Assembly (NCBI GenBank): GCA_964407695.1
Contig: CAYOWQ010000003.1
Span: 62,001 to 126,000 of the forward strand
Origin: CAYOWQ01 sp964407695
GTDB lineage: Bacteria; Planctomycetota; Phycisphaerae; Phycisphaerales; SM1A02
DNA: 64,000 nucleotides
Direction: 5' to 3'
Part shown: one piece after another, positions 27,314 through 36,321 of the stretch
How positions within the stretch are numbered: position 1 is the stretch's first letter
How the letters are laid out: the number at the start of each line of letters is the position of its first letter
Made by a program: the position numbers and the translations under genes
The notes under the pieces: generated by a model
Database searches by the model: none
What the model was told of the DNA's origin: nothing
What the model saw: only the letters and a program-made list of their open reading frames with translations

Positions 27314-28555
27314 ATGGAGTCACTCCCTGTGTCTTCGAGACAGTCGTCTGGGGCCTCGCCGTTGGGTTCGGTCTTGGCCGTGTCGTTCCTGGGGTCGCTC
27401 GGAACGAGCGTCTTCTGGAATGGGCTTTCGTTCATCGCCAAGCATCAATACGGCTACTCGGAACGGGCCACGCTGCTGCTCTACTTTGTGACCGGCGTGC
27501 TGTACGTTCTCGTGGCCGCGACCTCCGGGCGAATCACGCAGGCGTTGGGGCGGAAGCTTTCACCCCGCGGAATCCTGATGCTGATTTGCGGCGTCATGGG
27601 AGCCGTCTGTTCGCTCGTTCTCCTTGAATCACATTCAGCGTTCTGGATCGTGGCCTGTGTGAACAGCGTGGCGGCGGCCCTGCTCTGGCCGATCCTGGAG
27701 TCTTTCGTCACCGCCGGACGCCATGGCCAGGCCATGCGATCAGCGCTTGGCTGGTGGAATCTGACGTGGACCGGAGCGGTTGCGGTAGCGCTGCTGGGAA
27801 TGGCTCCGCTGGTGGATGCCGGGTATTCGAAGGCGGCGATTCTGGCACTCTGCCCGGTCTATGGCATTGCGGTCTTGACGCTCCTTGGGCTGCCCAGGTA
27901 CCCGGCGGAGCACGGATCGGTCCGAAGCGACAGCGATCCGCGAGGCGAGTATCCGCTGCTGCTTCACTGCGCCAGAGTGTTGTTGCCGACCAGCTACCTG
28001 CTCGTCGGAACGCTCTCGCCCGTGATGCCGTATCTCCTTAGGAAACTTGAACTCGATCCGAGCCAGGAGACCCCCATGGCGGCGATCTGGACGCTGACGC
28101 GCATCGTCTCCATCTTCGCCCTGTGGAGGCTGGCGTTCTGGCATGGCCGGTGGGGGACGCTTCTCGTCGGCGGATGCGCCCTGGCAATTGGATTCAGCGT
28201 TGCGGTCCTGGCCCCGAGTGCCGGAGTAATGATCGCGGGCCTCGCGGTCTTCGGACTGGGTTCTGGGATTGTCTACTTTGCGGCCATCTATTATGCCATG
28301 ACGGTAGGGGAGGCAGAGGTGCAGGCTGGCGGCACGCATGAAGCGCTCATCGGCATGGGCTATGCGATCGGGCCGTTATGCGCCGTCATGGGCGGCATCC
28401 TCGCATCCTCCGGCCCCGGCGGCTTCAGCGGCGATGCGGTGACCTTGGCGATCGTTCTCGGCCTGATGGCTTTTGCCGTCATTCCCGCGATGCAGCCCTA
28501 TCGGCGAGCGATCCACCAGCGGCGTCAGCGCTCGACGTCGAGCCAGTCAACCTGA
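27314..28555 (+). CDS. MFS transporter
   Basis: 413 aa with about twelve membrane segments, starting at SVLAVSFLGSLGTSVFWNGLSF. The A-motif region is degenerate (SGRITQALGRKLSPRG). A cytoplasmic loop (about 195-212) separates the halves, and the second half shows a WRLAFWHGRWGTLLVGG repeat of the A motif. The transported substrate is unknown. It follows hpnH by 41 bases on the same strand, which could suggest co-transcription. The 3' end overlaps the convergent phosphoesterase gene by 31 bases. Confidence 0.88.
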   Translation: MESLPVSSRQSSGASPLGSVLAVSFLGSLGTSVFWNGLSFIAKHQYGYSERATLLLYFVTGVLYVLVAATSGRITQALGRKLSPRGILMLICGVMGAVCSLVLLESHSAFWIVACVNSVAAALLWPILESFVTAGRHGQAMRSALGWWNLTWTGAVAVALLGMAPLVDAGYSKAAILALCPVYGIAVLTLLGLPRYPAEHGSVRSDSDPRGEYPLLLHCARVLLPTSYLLVGTLSPVMPYLLRKLELDPSQETPMAAIWTLTRIVSIFALWRLAFWHGRWGTLLVGGCALAIGFSVAVLAPSAGVMIAGLAVFGLGSGIVYFAAIYYAMTVGEAEVQAGGTHEALIGMGYAIGPLCAVMGGILASSGPGGFSGDAVTLAIVLGLMAFAVIPAMQPYRRAIHQRRQRSTSSQST

Positions 28556-29007
28556 TCCACTGAGGGGTCAAGCAAGGCGACGGTATACCGCGGGGCCCGG
28601 TGAAGCGCACCGGGATTGATGACCCGGGTTCGACCGACGCGATCATCGCGGACCTGATGCGTGTGACCGTGAAGCAGATAATCCGGCTGAGACTGCAACG
28701 CCTCAAGCAGTTGCCGTTCAAGGTGGCCGTGCGTGAAGCAGATTCGCTTGTCGCCCGCCGCGAATTCGCCGAGCGGGTGGTCCACCCGCAGTCCGAGGTG
28801 CCGGGCACAGCGATCGAGGGTGGAAACATCATCGCAATTCCCGAAGACGACTCGAGCGTTCAATCCGGCAAGAAGATCAAGAATCCGCTCGTTGTCGAGA
28901 TCGCCGAGGTGGATGAAAAGGTCTGCGCCGGCGTTTTCGAGTGCGTCAATCGCCCGCCTGGCGACGGAATGACTTCCATGGGTGTCGGAGAGAATGCCGA
29001 TGCGCAT
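28525..29007 (-). CDS. YfcE/MJ0936-type metallophosphoesterase
   Basis: 160 aa from ATG at 29007 (MRIGILSDTHGSH), the usual start of this family; upstream in-frame Met codons would add up to 33 residues. The calcineurin-like metal motifs are all present: ILSDTHG, HLGDLDNE, FGNCDD, FTHGHLERQLL and LLHGHTHQ. YfcE-type enzymes hydrolyse phosphodiesters with Mn2+, and their physiological substrate is not settled. It is divergent to gltX and overlaps the 3' end of the MFS gene by 31 bases. Confidence 0.93.
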   Translation of the reverse strand: MRIGILSDTHGSHSVARRAIDALENAGADLFIHLGDLDNERILDLLAGLNARVVFGNCDDVSTLDRCARHLGLRVDHPLGEFAAGDKRICFTHGHLERQLLEALQSQPDYLLHGHTHQVRDDRVGRTRVINPGALHRAPRYTVALLDPSVDQVDWLDVER

Positions 29008-29086
29008 GACCGGCGAGTCTAGACCCATGGCGTTGAGGCCGTCGGACGAACCGGCTACTCTTGCATCTTTAGCTTGCGAGCCCTTC

Positions 29087-30781
29087 ATGACCACAACCGT
29101 TCGCACCCGTTTCGCCCCCAGCCCGTCCGGCCATCTTCATGTCGGCGGGGCAAGAACCGCCATGTTCAATTGGGCGTATGCGCGCGGTCGGGGCGGCTCA
29201 TTCATTCTTCGAATCGAAGACACCGATCAGAAGCGATCATCTGATGCGGCATCACTCGGTTTTCTGAAGGATCTCCATTGGCTGGGCATTCTCTGGGATG
29301 AAGGACCGACGTTCGAAGGCCCCACCGGCAGTGACGAACATGTGTCAGCGGGCGGCGGCCGATTCGGATCGTATTTTCAGTCGGAACGGCTCGAGATCTA
29401 TGACCGCTTCCTCCGACAGTTGCTCGACCAGGGGAAGGCGTACTACGCATTCGACACCCCGGAACAACTCGCCGCAGCGCGTGACGAGGCCAGGAAACGC
29501 AATGTCCCGTTTCGCTACGACCGCACGGCCGCCACCTCGCTGACGAAGGAGACCATCGCAGCCTACCTCGCCGAAGGGCGGCCCGCGGTGATTCGAATCA
29601 AGGCGCCGGCAGGGCCCATTACGATTCACGACGAGGTGCTCGGCGATGCCACGCTGCCCGACGGAGAGGTGGACGATTTTGTGATTCGGAAGGCCGACGG
29701 GTTTCCCACGTACCACTTTGCAGTGGTTGTGGATGATCAACTCATGGAGGTCACGCACGTTCTGAGAGCGCAGGAGCATTTCAACAATACTGCCAAACAC
29801 ATGGTGCTTCAGGATGCGCTCGGATTCCGACGGCCCATCTACGCCCACCTGCCGATCATCTGCAATCCTGACAATTCGAAGATGAGCAAGCGAGACAAAG
29901 ACAAGGTCTTGCGGGCCACGATTCGAGAGCGCGGCCTGGCATCTCCTCCGGAAGGCACGGTATCGCAGGAGACGTTTGATGCCTGGATGAAAGACAAGAA
30001 CATCCAGTTGGACCTCGACGACGCCATTCACATGGGTGAAGCGCTCGACGTCGCCCTTCCGGAGATCAACGTCGATGACTTTCGACGGTCCGGGTATCTG
30101 CCGGAAGTCCTCTGCAACTTCCTCGCGCTGAACGGATGGTCTCCCGGAAACGACGTGGAGAAGTTTGATATGGACTTCCTGCGCAAGACCTTTGACCTCA
30201 ATCGCGTGGTCAAGACACCGGCGAAATTCGATCGCGCCAAGTTGCTCGCCTTTAACCTCGACGCCATTCAAGCCATGCCGCGAGACACCTTCATTGATCG
30301 ATGCCGCAGGCATGGGCTTCTATATCACCCGGAATTCATCTCAAGATTGAGCGAAGACCAGTTTGTCATGCTCGCCAACGCGAGTCACGAGCGATCCAAG
30401 ACCCTCGACGACATGTTCCGCAGCAATCGCTTTCTCATGCTGCCGGATACGGAGCTCGTCTACGAGGATTCCAAGAACGTCCGCAAGGCTCTGACCGGCG
30501 GTGAGCCTACCGGACTGGCGCATCTCGAAACTCTGTTGCCAAGGCTTGAAGACTGCAAGGATTGGTCGGCCACGGCGGTTGAGGCCATCGTGGCCGATTA
30601 CGTCGGCGCTCATGCCGAAGGCAATCTTGGAAAGGTCGCCCAGCCGCTTCGAATTGCAATCAGCGGCGGGACGGTAAGCCCGCCGATCTTCGATACGTTG
30701 GCCATCCTCGGAAAGGATTCGGTCATCGCCCGAGTGAAGCGATGCCTGTTCGTCTTCCGGGCTGTGGCGAGCAGCGCCTGA
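29087..30781 (+). CDS. gltX: Glutamyl-tRNA synthetase
   Basis: 564 aa from ATG at 29087. The class I signature is SGHLHVGGARTAMFNWAYAR, and the KMSKRD motif lies behind NPDNSKMSKRD. Catalytic and tRNA acceptor-stem residues are visible in LRIEDTD and GFPTYHFAVVVDD. The protein is longer than E. coli GluRS (471): extra residues occur between the KMSKR motif and the anticodon domain (for example SPPEGTVSQETFDAWMKDKN), a pattern seen in some planctomycetes. Whether it also charges tRNA-Gln depends on the presence of gatCAB elsewhere. Confidence 0.96.
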   Translation: MTTTVRTRFAPSPSGHLHVGGARTAMFNWAYARGRGGSFILRIEDTDQKRSSDAASLGFLKDLHWLGILWDEGPTFEGPTGSDEHVSAGGGRFGSYFQSERLEIYDRFLRQLLDQGKAYYAFDTPEQLAAARDEARKRNVPFRYDRTAATSLTKETIAAYLAEGRPAVIRIKAPAGPITIHDEVLGDATLPDGEVDDFVIRKADGFPTYHFAVVVDDQLMEVTHVLRAQEHFNNTAKHMVLQDALGFRRPIYAHLPIICNPDNSKMSKRDKDKVLRATIRERGLASPPEGTVSQETFDAWMKDKNIQLDLDDAIHMGEALDVALPEINVDDFRRSGYLPEVLCNFLALNGWSPGNDVEKFDMDFLRKTFDLNRVVKTPAKFDRAKLLAFNLDAIQAMPRDTFIDRCRRHGLLYHPEFISRLSEDQFVMLANASHERSKTLDDMFRSNRFLMLPDTELVYEDSKNVRKALTGGEPTGLAHLETLLPRLEDCKDWSATAVEAIVADYVGAHAEGNLGKVAQPLRIAISGGTVSPPIFDTLAILGKDSVIARVKRCLFVFRAVASSA

Positions 30782-31057
30782 TCAGACCGAACCTGACCAG
30801 AGCGCGTAGATCCACGCCGCGACGTGCAGAGCGACGATCAGCCAGAAGACGGCGACATATGCCAGTTTCGCTCGCTTGTGCTTGAAGATTGACTGACCGA
30901 GCAGGCTCCCGGGCCAGCCGCCGATCAGCTCCAGAAGATGAAGTGATCGTTCGCGGATTCTCCGCGTTCCTCGGGATGCCGCCCGTTTATCGAGGCCGAA
31001 GGCGACAAATGTCACGAGGCTGGCCGCGGCGTATCCAATCAGGATCCAGCGAATCAT
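30782..31057 (-). CDS. DUF1294 small membrane protein
   Basis: 91 aa. Two or three membrane helices (ILIGYAAASLVTFVAFGLDK; AYVAVFWLIVALHVAAWIYAL) flank the family motif RIRERSLHLLELIGGWPGSLLGQ and KHKRAKL, which define DUF1294 (YkvJ/YdaS-like), function unknown. The stop is directly next to the gltX stop. It overlaps the EamA gene upstream by 4 bases (ATGA), so translation is coupled. Confidence 0.92.
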   Translation of the reverse strand: MIRWILIGYAAASLVTFVAFGLDKRAASRGTRRIRERSLHLLELIGGWPGSLLGQSIFKHKRAKLAYVAVFWLIVALHVAAWIYALWSGSV

Positions 31058-31968
31058 GGCATGTCCCCCAACAAGGGCTCATCGCGGACACTCCGTTGAG
31101 CGGCCAAGATCGCCGCCACAACAATGAGTCCGCCTCCAACCCATTGCACTGCGTTGAGCCGTTCATGCAGATACAACATTCCGACAACAGCCGTGGTCAG
31201 CGGTTCGACAGTCGCCAGAGTGCTCGTTCGCACCGGCCCGATGAGCGCCAAGCCTCCAAGAATTGCAGTAATGGCGAAGAACGTCGACGGGATGGCCAGC
31301 CCCGTGACACCCCACCAGCCCTGCGATGAGAAAGCGAATGAGTCGCCACGAAGGAATACCATGAGTCCCAGCACCGCCGTTGCGGACAGGATCACCACTG
31401 TCGCGGCGGGAACTGCACCGGCTCTTCGGGTGAATGTCCCTCCAATCAGGATGTATATGGAGTAGACAAACGCCGTCCCGAGGCCCAGCAACACGCCGAC
31501 GAGCGGTCGTTGATTCGGGTCCGCCTGCGAATCGCTCGAGAGTTGAGGGTAAATGACCATCGCCATCCCGGCCATCGCGATGGCCACCGCCAGGCCGCGT
31601 TTCCAGGTTGGACGCTCATGGCCGGATAGCCACACCGTCAGCGTAACCATCGCCGGATAGAGATAGAGCAGCAGCGACACCATCCCACTCGGGATGTGCC
31701 GCAGGGCATGGAAGAAGAACGTGCTTTCGCAGACATAGAGAACTGCTCCCATTCCGACCAGGGCAAGCAGTGTTCGGCCGCGTGGCCAGGACCTGCGAGT
31801 GACGAGCATCCAGGCCGCAAGGGCAACACCGGCGATTCCAAATCGAAAGAGAAGAGCCAGTTCCGGAGACATCCCGGCCTCCTCGGTCCAGCGCCCGAAG
31901 AGGCCCATCAGACCGAAGGCGACCGAGCCTCCCACCACCAGAAGTACGCCGAGGGCGGAACGACTCAC
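31054..31968 (-). CDS. EamA/DMT family transporter
   Basis: 304 aa, ten predicted membrane segments arranged as two EamA repeats (starting LLVVGGSVAFGLMGLFGRW and LVGVLLGLGTAFVYSIYILIG). Such exporters move amino acids or other metabolites out of the cell; the substrate is unknown. The repeat-end motif ERLNAVQWVGGGLIVVAAIL closes the second half. The ATGA overlap links it to the DUF1294 gene, and it begins three bases behind the stop of fumarylacetoacetase, so these genes form one compact unit. Confidence 0.92.
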   Translation of the reverse strand: MSRSALGVLLVVGGSVAFGLMGLFGRWTEEAGMSPELALLFRFGIAGVALAAWMLVTRRSWPRGRTLLALVGMGAVLYVCESTFFFHALRHIPSGMVSLLLYLYPAMVTLTVWLSGHERPTWKRGLAVAIAMAGMAMVIYPQLSSDSQADPNQRPLVGVLLGLGTAFVYSIYILIGGTFTRRAGAVPAATVVILSATAVLGLMVFLRGDSFAFSSQGWWGVTGLAIPSTFFAITAILGGLALIGPVRTSTLATVEPLTTAVVGMLYLHERLNAVQWVGGGLIVVAAILAAQRSVRDEPLLGDMP

Positions 31969-31971
31969 GGG

Positions 31972-33282
31972 TCAGAGTACGGCGGGCGTGATGACACCGC
32001 GACATTCGCCAAAACTGATGCGTGGAGCGCCCTTCTTGGAGCACGAGGCACGAAGAATCACCTCATCGCCGTCCTCAAGGAACTTGCGTTTGGTGCCATC
32101 GGGCAATTCAATCGGGTTTTCTCCCCGCCACGTGCGCTCGAGCAGGCAGCCTCGTGAAGCCTCAGCCTTGCCGGAGATGGTTCCGGTGGCAAGAAGGTCC
32201 ATCGGTCTCAGATTGCAGCCGGTCGACGTGTGATGAGCAACCATCTGGCTCATGGTCCAGTAGAGATCCTTGAAGTTGGCCTCCGAGACGACAAACGGCG
32301 GAATGCCTTTCTCTCGCATGGTTGCGGATGAGATCGATGCCACGAGGTCGATATCGATCAGGAAATCATCGCCGGCGACAAGATAATCGAGCAGCTTGGG
32401 GTCGCTCTTGGCTCGCTTCGGCGGGCCGACAAAGTAGGGCTCGAGAGCCTCCAGCGTGACGATCCATGGGCTGATTGTGGTGGCGAAATTTTTGGCATTG
32501 AAGGGGCCAAGGGGCTGGTATTCCCATCGCTGAATGTCTCGGGCAGACCAATCATTCACAATCACCATGCCGAAGATATGGTTCTTCGCGTCATCGACAG
32601 TGATGCGCTCGCCCAGGGCATTGCCCGGCCCGATCAGGAAGCCCATCTCAAATTCGTAGTCAAGACTCTTCGAGGGCCCGAACTCAGTCGGACCGTCGTC
32701 CTTCGCGCACGTTTGACCGCAGGGACGGCGAATCGGCGTGCCGCTCATGACGATGGAACTCGCCCGCCCGTGGTATCCCACCGGCAGATTCTTCCAATTG
32801 GGCATCAATGGCTTGTCCGGCCGAAACATGCTTCCGACGTTGGTGGCATGGTGTTCCGACGCATAGAAGTCGGTGTAATCCCCGATCGAGGTGGGGCAGA
32901 CCAGTTCGGCTCGATCCATCTCGATAAACATGCGCTTTCGCCAGCGATTCGAATCTCTCAGGGCGGGGGTGTCGGCATGGAGCAGCGTGATGAGGCACTT
33001 GCGCGTCAGAGACCACGCCTCGTGGCCCAGCGACAGGAGATCATTGAACGCCGGTTTACACAGCGCATCCAGGGCTGCATCGTCGAGGTCGTCAAGAAAC
33101 CCCTCTTCGGCGCACTTCTTCAGTTCAAGAATCTGATCCCCAATGCCCACCCCCAAACGAGGCGACTCACCGGATCCCGTCCGCCGAAACAGGCAATAGG
33201 GCAGATTCAGCAGTGGAAAATCCGAGTTCGACGCGTTGGCGGACTCGATCCACGAGTTCATTGATTGTTCTGATCGGGTCAT
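31972..33282 (-). CDS. fahA: Fumarylacetoacetase
   Basis: 436 aa, matching the family. The enzyme cleaves fumarylacetoacetate to fumarate and acetoacetate, the last step of tyrosine/homogentisate breakdown. The N-terminal domain starts NSDFPLLNLPYCLFRR. Active-site positions known from mouse FAH are seen in DFYASEHHATNVGSMFR (Asp and His), LDYEFEMGFLIG (two Glu) and VNDWSARDIQRWE (Asp). No homogentisate dioxygenase is in the window. It overlaps the upstream unknown gene by 4 bases. Confidence 0.96.
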   Translation of the reverse strand: MTRSEQSMNSWIESANASNSDFPLLNLPYCLFRRTGSGESPRLGVGIGDQILELKKCAEEGFLDDLDDAALDALCKPAFNDLLSLGHEAWSLTRKCLITLLHADTPALRDSNRWRKRMFIEMDRAELVCPTSIGDYTDFYASEHHATNVGSMFRPDKPLMPNWKNLPVGYHGRASSIVMSGTPIRRPCGQTCAKDDGPTEFGPSKSLDYEFEMGFLIGPGNALGERITVDDAKNHIFGMVIVNDWSARDIQRWEYQPLGPFNAKNFATTISPWIVTLEALEPYFVGPPKRAKSDPKLLDYLVAGDDFLIDIDLVASISSATMREKGIPPFVVSEANFKDLYWTMSQMVAHHTSTGCNLRPMDLLATGTISGKAEASRGCLLERTWRGENPIELPDGTKRKFLEDGDEVILRASCSKKGAPRISFGECRGVITPAVL

Positions 33283-34211
33283 GCAGTCGGAGCGGTTTCG
33301 AGCAGGCCAAGCGACCGCAGATCCTCGAGCGGTTCGTCAAAAGAACACGAACCGAAGGCATGCGCGAATCGCTGTCGGGAATTCAGAATCTGGCGATGGT
33401 CCAGCGAATGCTGTCGCCAGGTCACGGATGTCTCCCCGAAACGAAAAGCGGAGGCCTCGCGCTCCTCAAGCAGGGCCACGAGCTCTGCTTCATTCGCGCC
33501 GGCGTCGCGCTCGATGAATGCAATGGTGGCAGCGAGGAACACGTTCAAATGGCCGAATTCGTCGCAGCCCACGGCCGCGTTGACATGGCGGAGCGGGTGG
33601 TGCAATCCCGCGGTGGCCTTGAAAGGCACGTCTGACGCGGCACAGGCCGCAATAAACCTCGCCAGATCCGCGGGGCTTGGATAGGCCCTGGGCGTCAGCC
33701 CGCCGGTGCGGACCTTGGCGCCCGCATCGGATCCTGCAAGGGACGTAATTAATCCGCGTGGATCGGATTCCACGGGCAACTCGACATAGGGAAAGAGGTG
33801 GTCAGGGAGCGCGTCAAGGAGTCGGTCGATCTGTGCCGGGGCGTTTGCTGCAACCTCGACCGTGTCGATATGTGCTGAGCCGTGCCGGGAACTCAGCCGC
33901 GGGTCGGCGTGGTCTGTGTTGAATTTTTCGATTCGCTCGAGTTCCAACTCGAATTTGTTCTCAGCGACGGGGGAGAGAAGGGCACTGATCGGCCAGGCGT
34001 CATCTGCCCGGCTGGGAAGAAACGAAACAGCCGACCGCTCAAATTCATCCAATCGAGAAACCGGAACAATCAGGCGTCCCAGCATCCACCGGTCATCGCC
34101 GGTGCGATAGGCGCTGTAGTTGGCGACGGTGGGGGCCATGTCCAATTTCGCGGGAGGAAACAGCCCCGCGTAGTCGAGAATGCCGCCCATTAGGGCTTGA
34201 ACGATCCGCAT
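33279..34211 (-). CDS. Conserved protein of unknown function linked to fahA
   Basis: 310 aa from ATG at 34211 (MRIVQALMGGILDYAGLF); the frame is open to 34259. No signal or membrane segment. Notable segments are GILDYAGLFPPAKLDMAPTV, LGRLIVPVSRLDEF, a Gly-Gly-Leu motif with GGLTPRAYPSPADLARFI, and FKATAGLHHPLRHVNA followed by GHLNVFLAATIAF. The His-rich GLHHPLRH and preceding Lys could be catalytic, and the overall pattern (alternating beta/alpha) might be a TIM barrel. It overlaps fahA by 4 bases, so a role in tyrosine or related aromatic breakdown is inferred. Confidence 0.8.
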   Translation of the reverse strand: MRIVQALMGGILDYAGLFPPAKLDMAPTVANYSAYRTGDDRWMLGRLIVPVSRLDEFERSAVSFLPSRADDAWPISALLSPVAENKFELELERIEKFNTDHADPRLSSRHGSAHIDTVEVAANAPAQIDRLLDALPDHLFPYVELPVESDPRGLITSLAGSDAGAKVRTGGLTPRAYPSPADLARFIAACAASDVPFKATAGLHHPLRHVNAAVGCDEFGHLNVFLAATIAFIERDAGANEAELVALLEEREASAFRFGETSVTWRQHSLDHRQILNSRQRFAHAFGSCSFDEPLEDLRSLGLLETAPTA

Positions 34212-34292
34212 GTACACGATCTCCAGGGAGCCATTGTATCGCGTTCGGCTCAGGGGCAAGTCGATTGCTGGAGGCGTATACTCTTCACGGAT

Positions 34293-34364
34293 GCGGGTGT
34301 AATTCAGTGGCAGAATGTCAGCTTCCCAAGCTGAACGTCGCCGGTTCGAATCCGGTCACCCGCT
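34293..34364 (+). tRNA. tRNA-Gly (anticodon CCC)
   Basis: A complete cloverleaf: acceptor stem GCGGGTG pairs perfectly with CACCCGC, D-arm ATTC-AGTGGC-AGAAT, anticodon stem TCAGC/GCTGA with loop TTCCCAA (anticodon CCC), and T-arm GCCGG-TTCGAAT-CCGGT. The discriminator base is T and the CCA end is not encoded. Confidence 0.96.
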
Positions 34365-34384
34365 TTCTTCGGTTCGCCACTGAC

Positions 34385-36190
34385 CTAGGCGATCCCGATC
34401 ACCATGGCCCCGTTGGCCTTCTTCGCGCGATCAAACAAATCCGGCCGGTGGAGTTGCCCGTTCGACAGGATCATCAGCTCAACGCCGTCCTTCTCGCCGA
34501 GACCCCACATCGCGACCCGCCGCTCCCCTCGCTCAATCTGGCCAACGAGCGCATGCAGTGACTGTTGATCACCGATGGCCCCAATGGACGCTTCCGCCGG
34601 AGTGGCATTCTTTCCACGCCACAGGACAGCACGACCCGTCTTGAGCCGTTCGATGCCCCAACGGCACACCACGCGATCCACATCATCGTTGCCTGTCCAC
34701 GCGAGAACCCACCCAATATCGGGCGTTAGGACGTCATCTTCGAGCCACCACATATCGGTGGCGTCGCCGTGAAACGCTTCAAGTCCCGCCTCGGTGGCCG
34801 CCGCAATGCGCGACGGGTTGATATCCACGAGTTTCACTTCGATTTTGTGGTGCTTCAGGACCTGGGCGAATTGTCGGCCCAATGCATGGGCACCGATGAC
34901 CAGCACGCCGCTGGGGAGCCCGCGATGGACTCCAAGCAACCGTGCGAGAGGCAGTGCGCCGACGCCCGCGATGGTCACCGTCACCACGATGACTCGGAAA
35001 ATTGTCTCCTGAAGTAGCAGGCCCTCGACCTCCAAACCCGCCAGGGCTGCGGAGGCCGAATCAGGCTCTGTGCCGGCGACGTTGATAAGAGCCTTCGCGG
35101 CAAGAGTCGCAACCGACGCCGCCACGATTCCTCGCGGCGCTGTCAGCGAGGCGAAGAGCCTCTCACGCATCGTCAGTCGCGATCCCAGCGTTCCGGCCAG
35201 CACGCAGAGCGGGCGAACCACAAGGACGAGGCCGCCAACGAAAAGTGCATCGCGGGTGCCAACATCAATCAGACGGTCAAAGTCAAGCTGCGAAACCAAC
35301 AGGATGAAGAGCGCCCCCACGAGAATGACCGAAATCCCCTCGTGAAACTGTCGCATCTCGCTCGCTCCGGCGATCTTCGCGTTCGCCACGATAACTGCAC
35401 ACACCGTCACCGCCACAAGACCTGATTCCGGGGCGGCCCACTCTCCGAAGCCCACCGCCAGGGTGCAGGCCGCCATGGTCGTGAGGTTCAGCTGCATCGA
35501 TGCCATCCGGCGGCCAGGAGCTGAACGGAGGACCAGCCACGCCGCCGCCCCAACCACCGCACCGACAACGGCCCCACCTACAAGGGGCCAGGAATATCGA
35601 ATGATGTTCGATCCGACGGATTCCACCGGTTCACCCTGAACAAGGGCCAACGTGAGATCAAGCATCGAGACGGCCGCGATGACACCGATCGGGTCGATCA
35701 GTACCGCTTCCGCGCCAAGGGCGGTATGAAGGTTCGGCGTTAGGCGGACTCGCCGAAGGATTGGCTGGATGACCGTTGGCCCCGTCACCATCAAAATACT
35801 GCCGAGGAGCAGGGAGACGCTCCAACTCAGCCCAAGGATGTAATGGGCAAGCACGGCCGTTGACGCCCATCCCGTCAGGGCACCGACGGTCAACAGCCCC
35901 CACACCGCCCGCGGAGTCTTGCGGAGTTCATTCCTGTTTAGATGAAGCCCACCCTCAAAGATGAGAATTCCGATGGCCACCGTAATCAAGCCACCGAATC
36001 CGGGCCCCAGGTTGGCGCTCTCAACCAGACCGGTTTTTCCCAATCCCAGGCCCACCACGAGCAGCGGGAGTATCGCCGGGATTCCCAGTCGCATGCAGAT
36101 AACGCTGACCAGCGAGCCGATTCCAAAGGCAAGAGCGAGGGATTGCGAGGCGGTTGGGTGCACTGGCCGCGATTGTACGGCCAATCTCAC
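34385..36190 (-). CDS. CPA-type cation:proton antiporter with RCK/TrkA-N domain
   Basis: 601 aa. About twelve membrane segments in the first 390 residues carry the sodium/hydrogen exchanger pattern: GILIFEGGLHL, MVTGPTVIQPILRR and GAEAVLIDPIGVIAAVS, with the acidic ion-binding position in LIDPIG. The RCK_N domain follows (LVIGAHALGRQFAQVL), with a Rossmann-like GxHxxG variant, and a C-terminal cytoplasmic tail. This is like NhaP/KefB-type proteins involved in pH or cation homeostasis, where NAD(H) binding regulates activity. The convergent tRNA lies 20 bases from its 3' end. Confidence 0.92.
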   Translation of the reverse strand: MRLAVQSRPVHPTASQSLALAFGIGSLVSVICMRLGIPAILPLLVVGLGLGKTGLVESANLGPGFGGLITVAIGILIFEGGLHLNRNELRKTPRAVWGLLTVGALTGWASTAVLAHYILGLSWSVSLLLGSILMVTGPTVIQPILRRVRLTPNLHTALGAEAVLIDPIGVIAAVSMLDLTLALVQGEPVESVGSNIIRYSWPLVGGAVVGAVVGAAAWLVLRSAPGRRMASMQLNLTTMAACTLAVGFGEWAAPESGLVAVTVCAVIVANAKIAGASEMRQFHEGISVILVGALFILLVSQLDFDRLIDVGTRDALFVGGLVLVVRPLCVLAGTLGSRLTMRERLFASLTAPRGIVAASVATLAAKALINVAGTEPDSASAALAGLEVEGLLLQETIFRVIVVTVTIAGVGALPLARLLGVHRGLPSGVLVIGAHALGRQFAQVLKHHKIEVKLVDINPSRIAAATEAGLEAFHGDATDMWWLEDDVLTPDIGWVLAWTGNDDVDRVVCRWGIERLKTGRAVLWRGKNATPAEASIGAIGDQQSLHALVGQIERGERRVAMWGLGEKDGVELMILSNGQLHRPDLFDRAKKANGAMVIGIA

Positions 36191-36321
36191 GGGCCCTCAG
36201 GACGCCTGATCGCAGAAGATGAAATGCTTTTTCAAGCATTCACCGGTTCTGCGACGAATTGATGCTCCGGTGTGGCGAACGGTGCTGGCCGTCCCCGTAG
36301 GGGGCGCACTATGCTCGCTGC

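Noticed and set aside
28982..29086. Extended start of gltX
   Set aside because: The extra residues overlap the start of the divergent phosphoesterase and precede the family start MTTTVRTRFAPSPSG.
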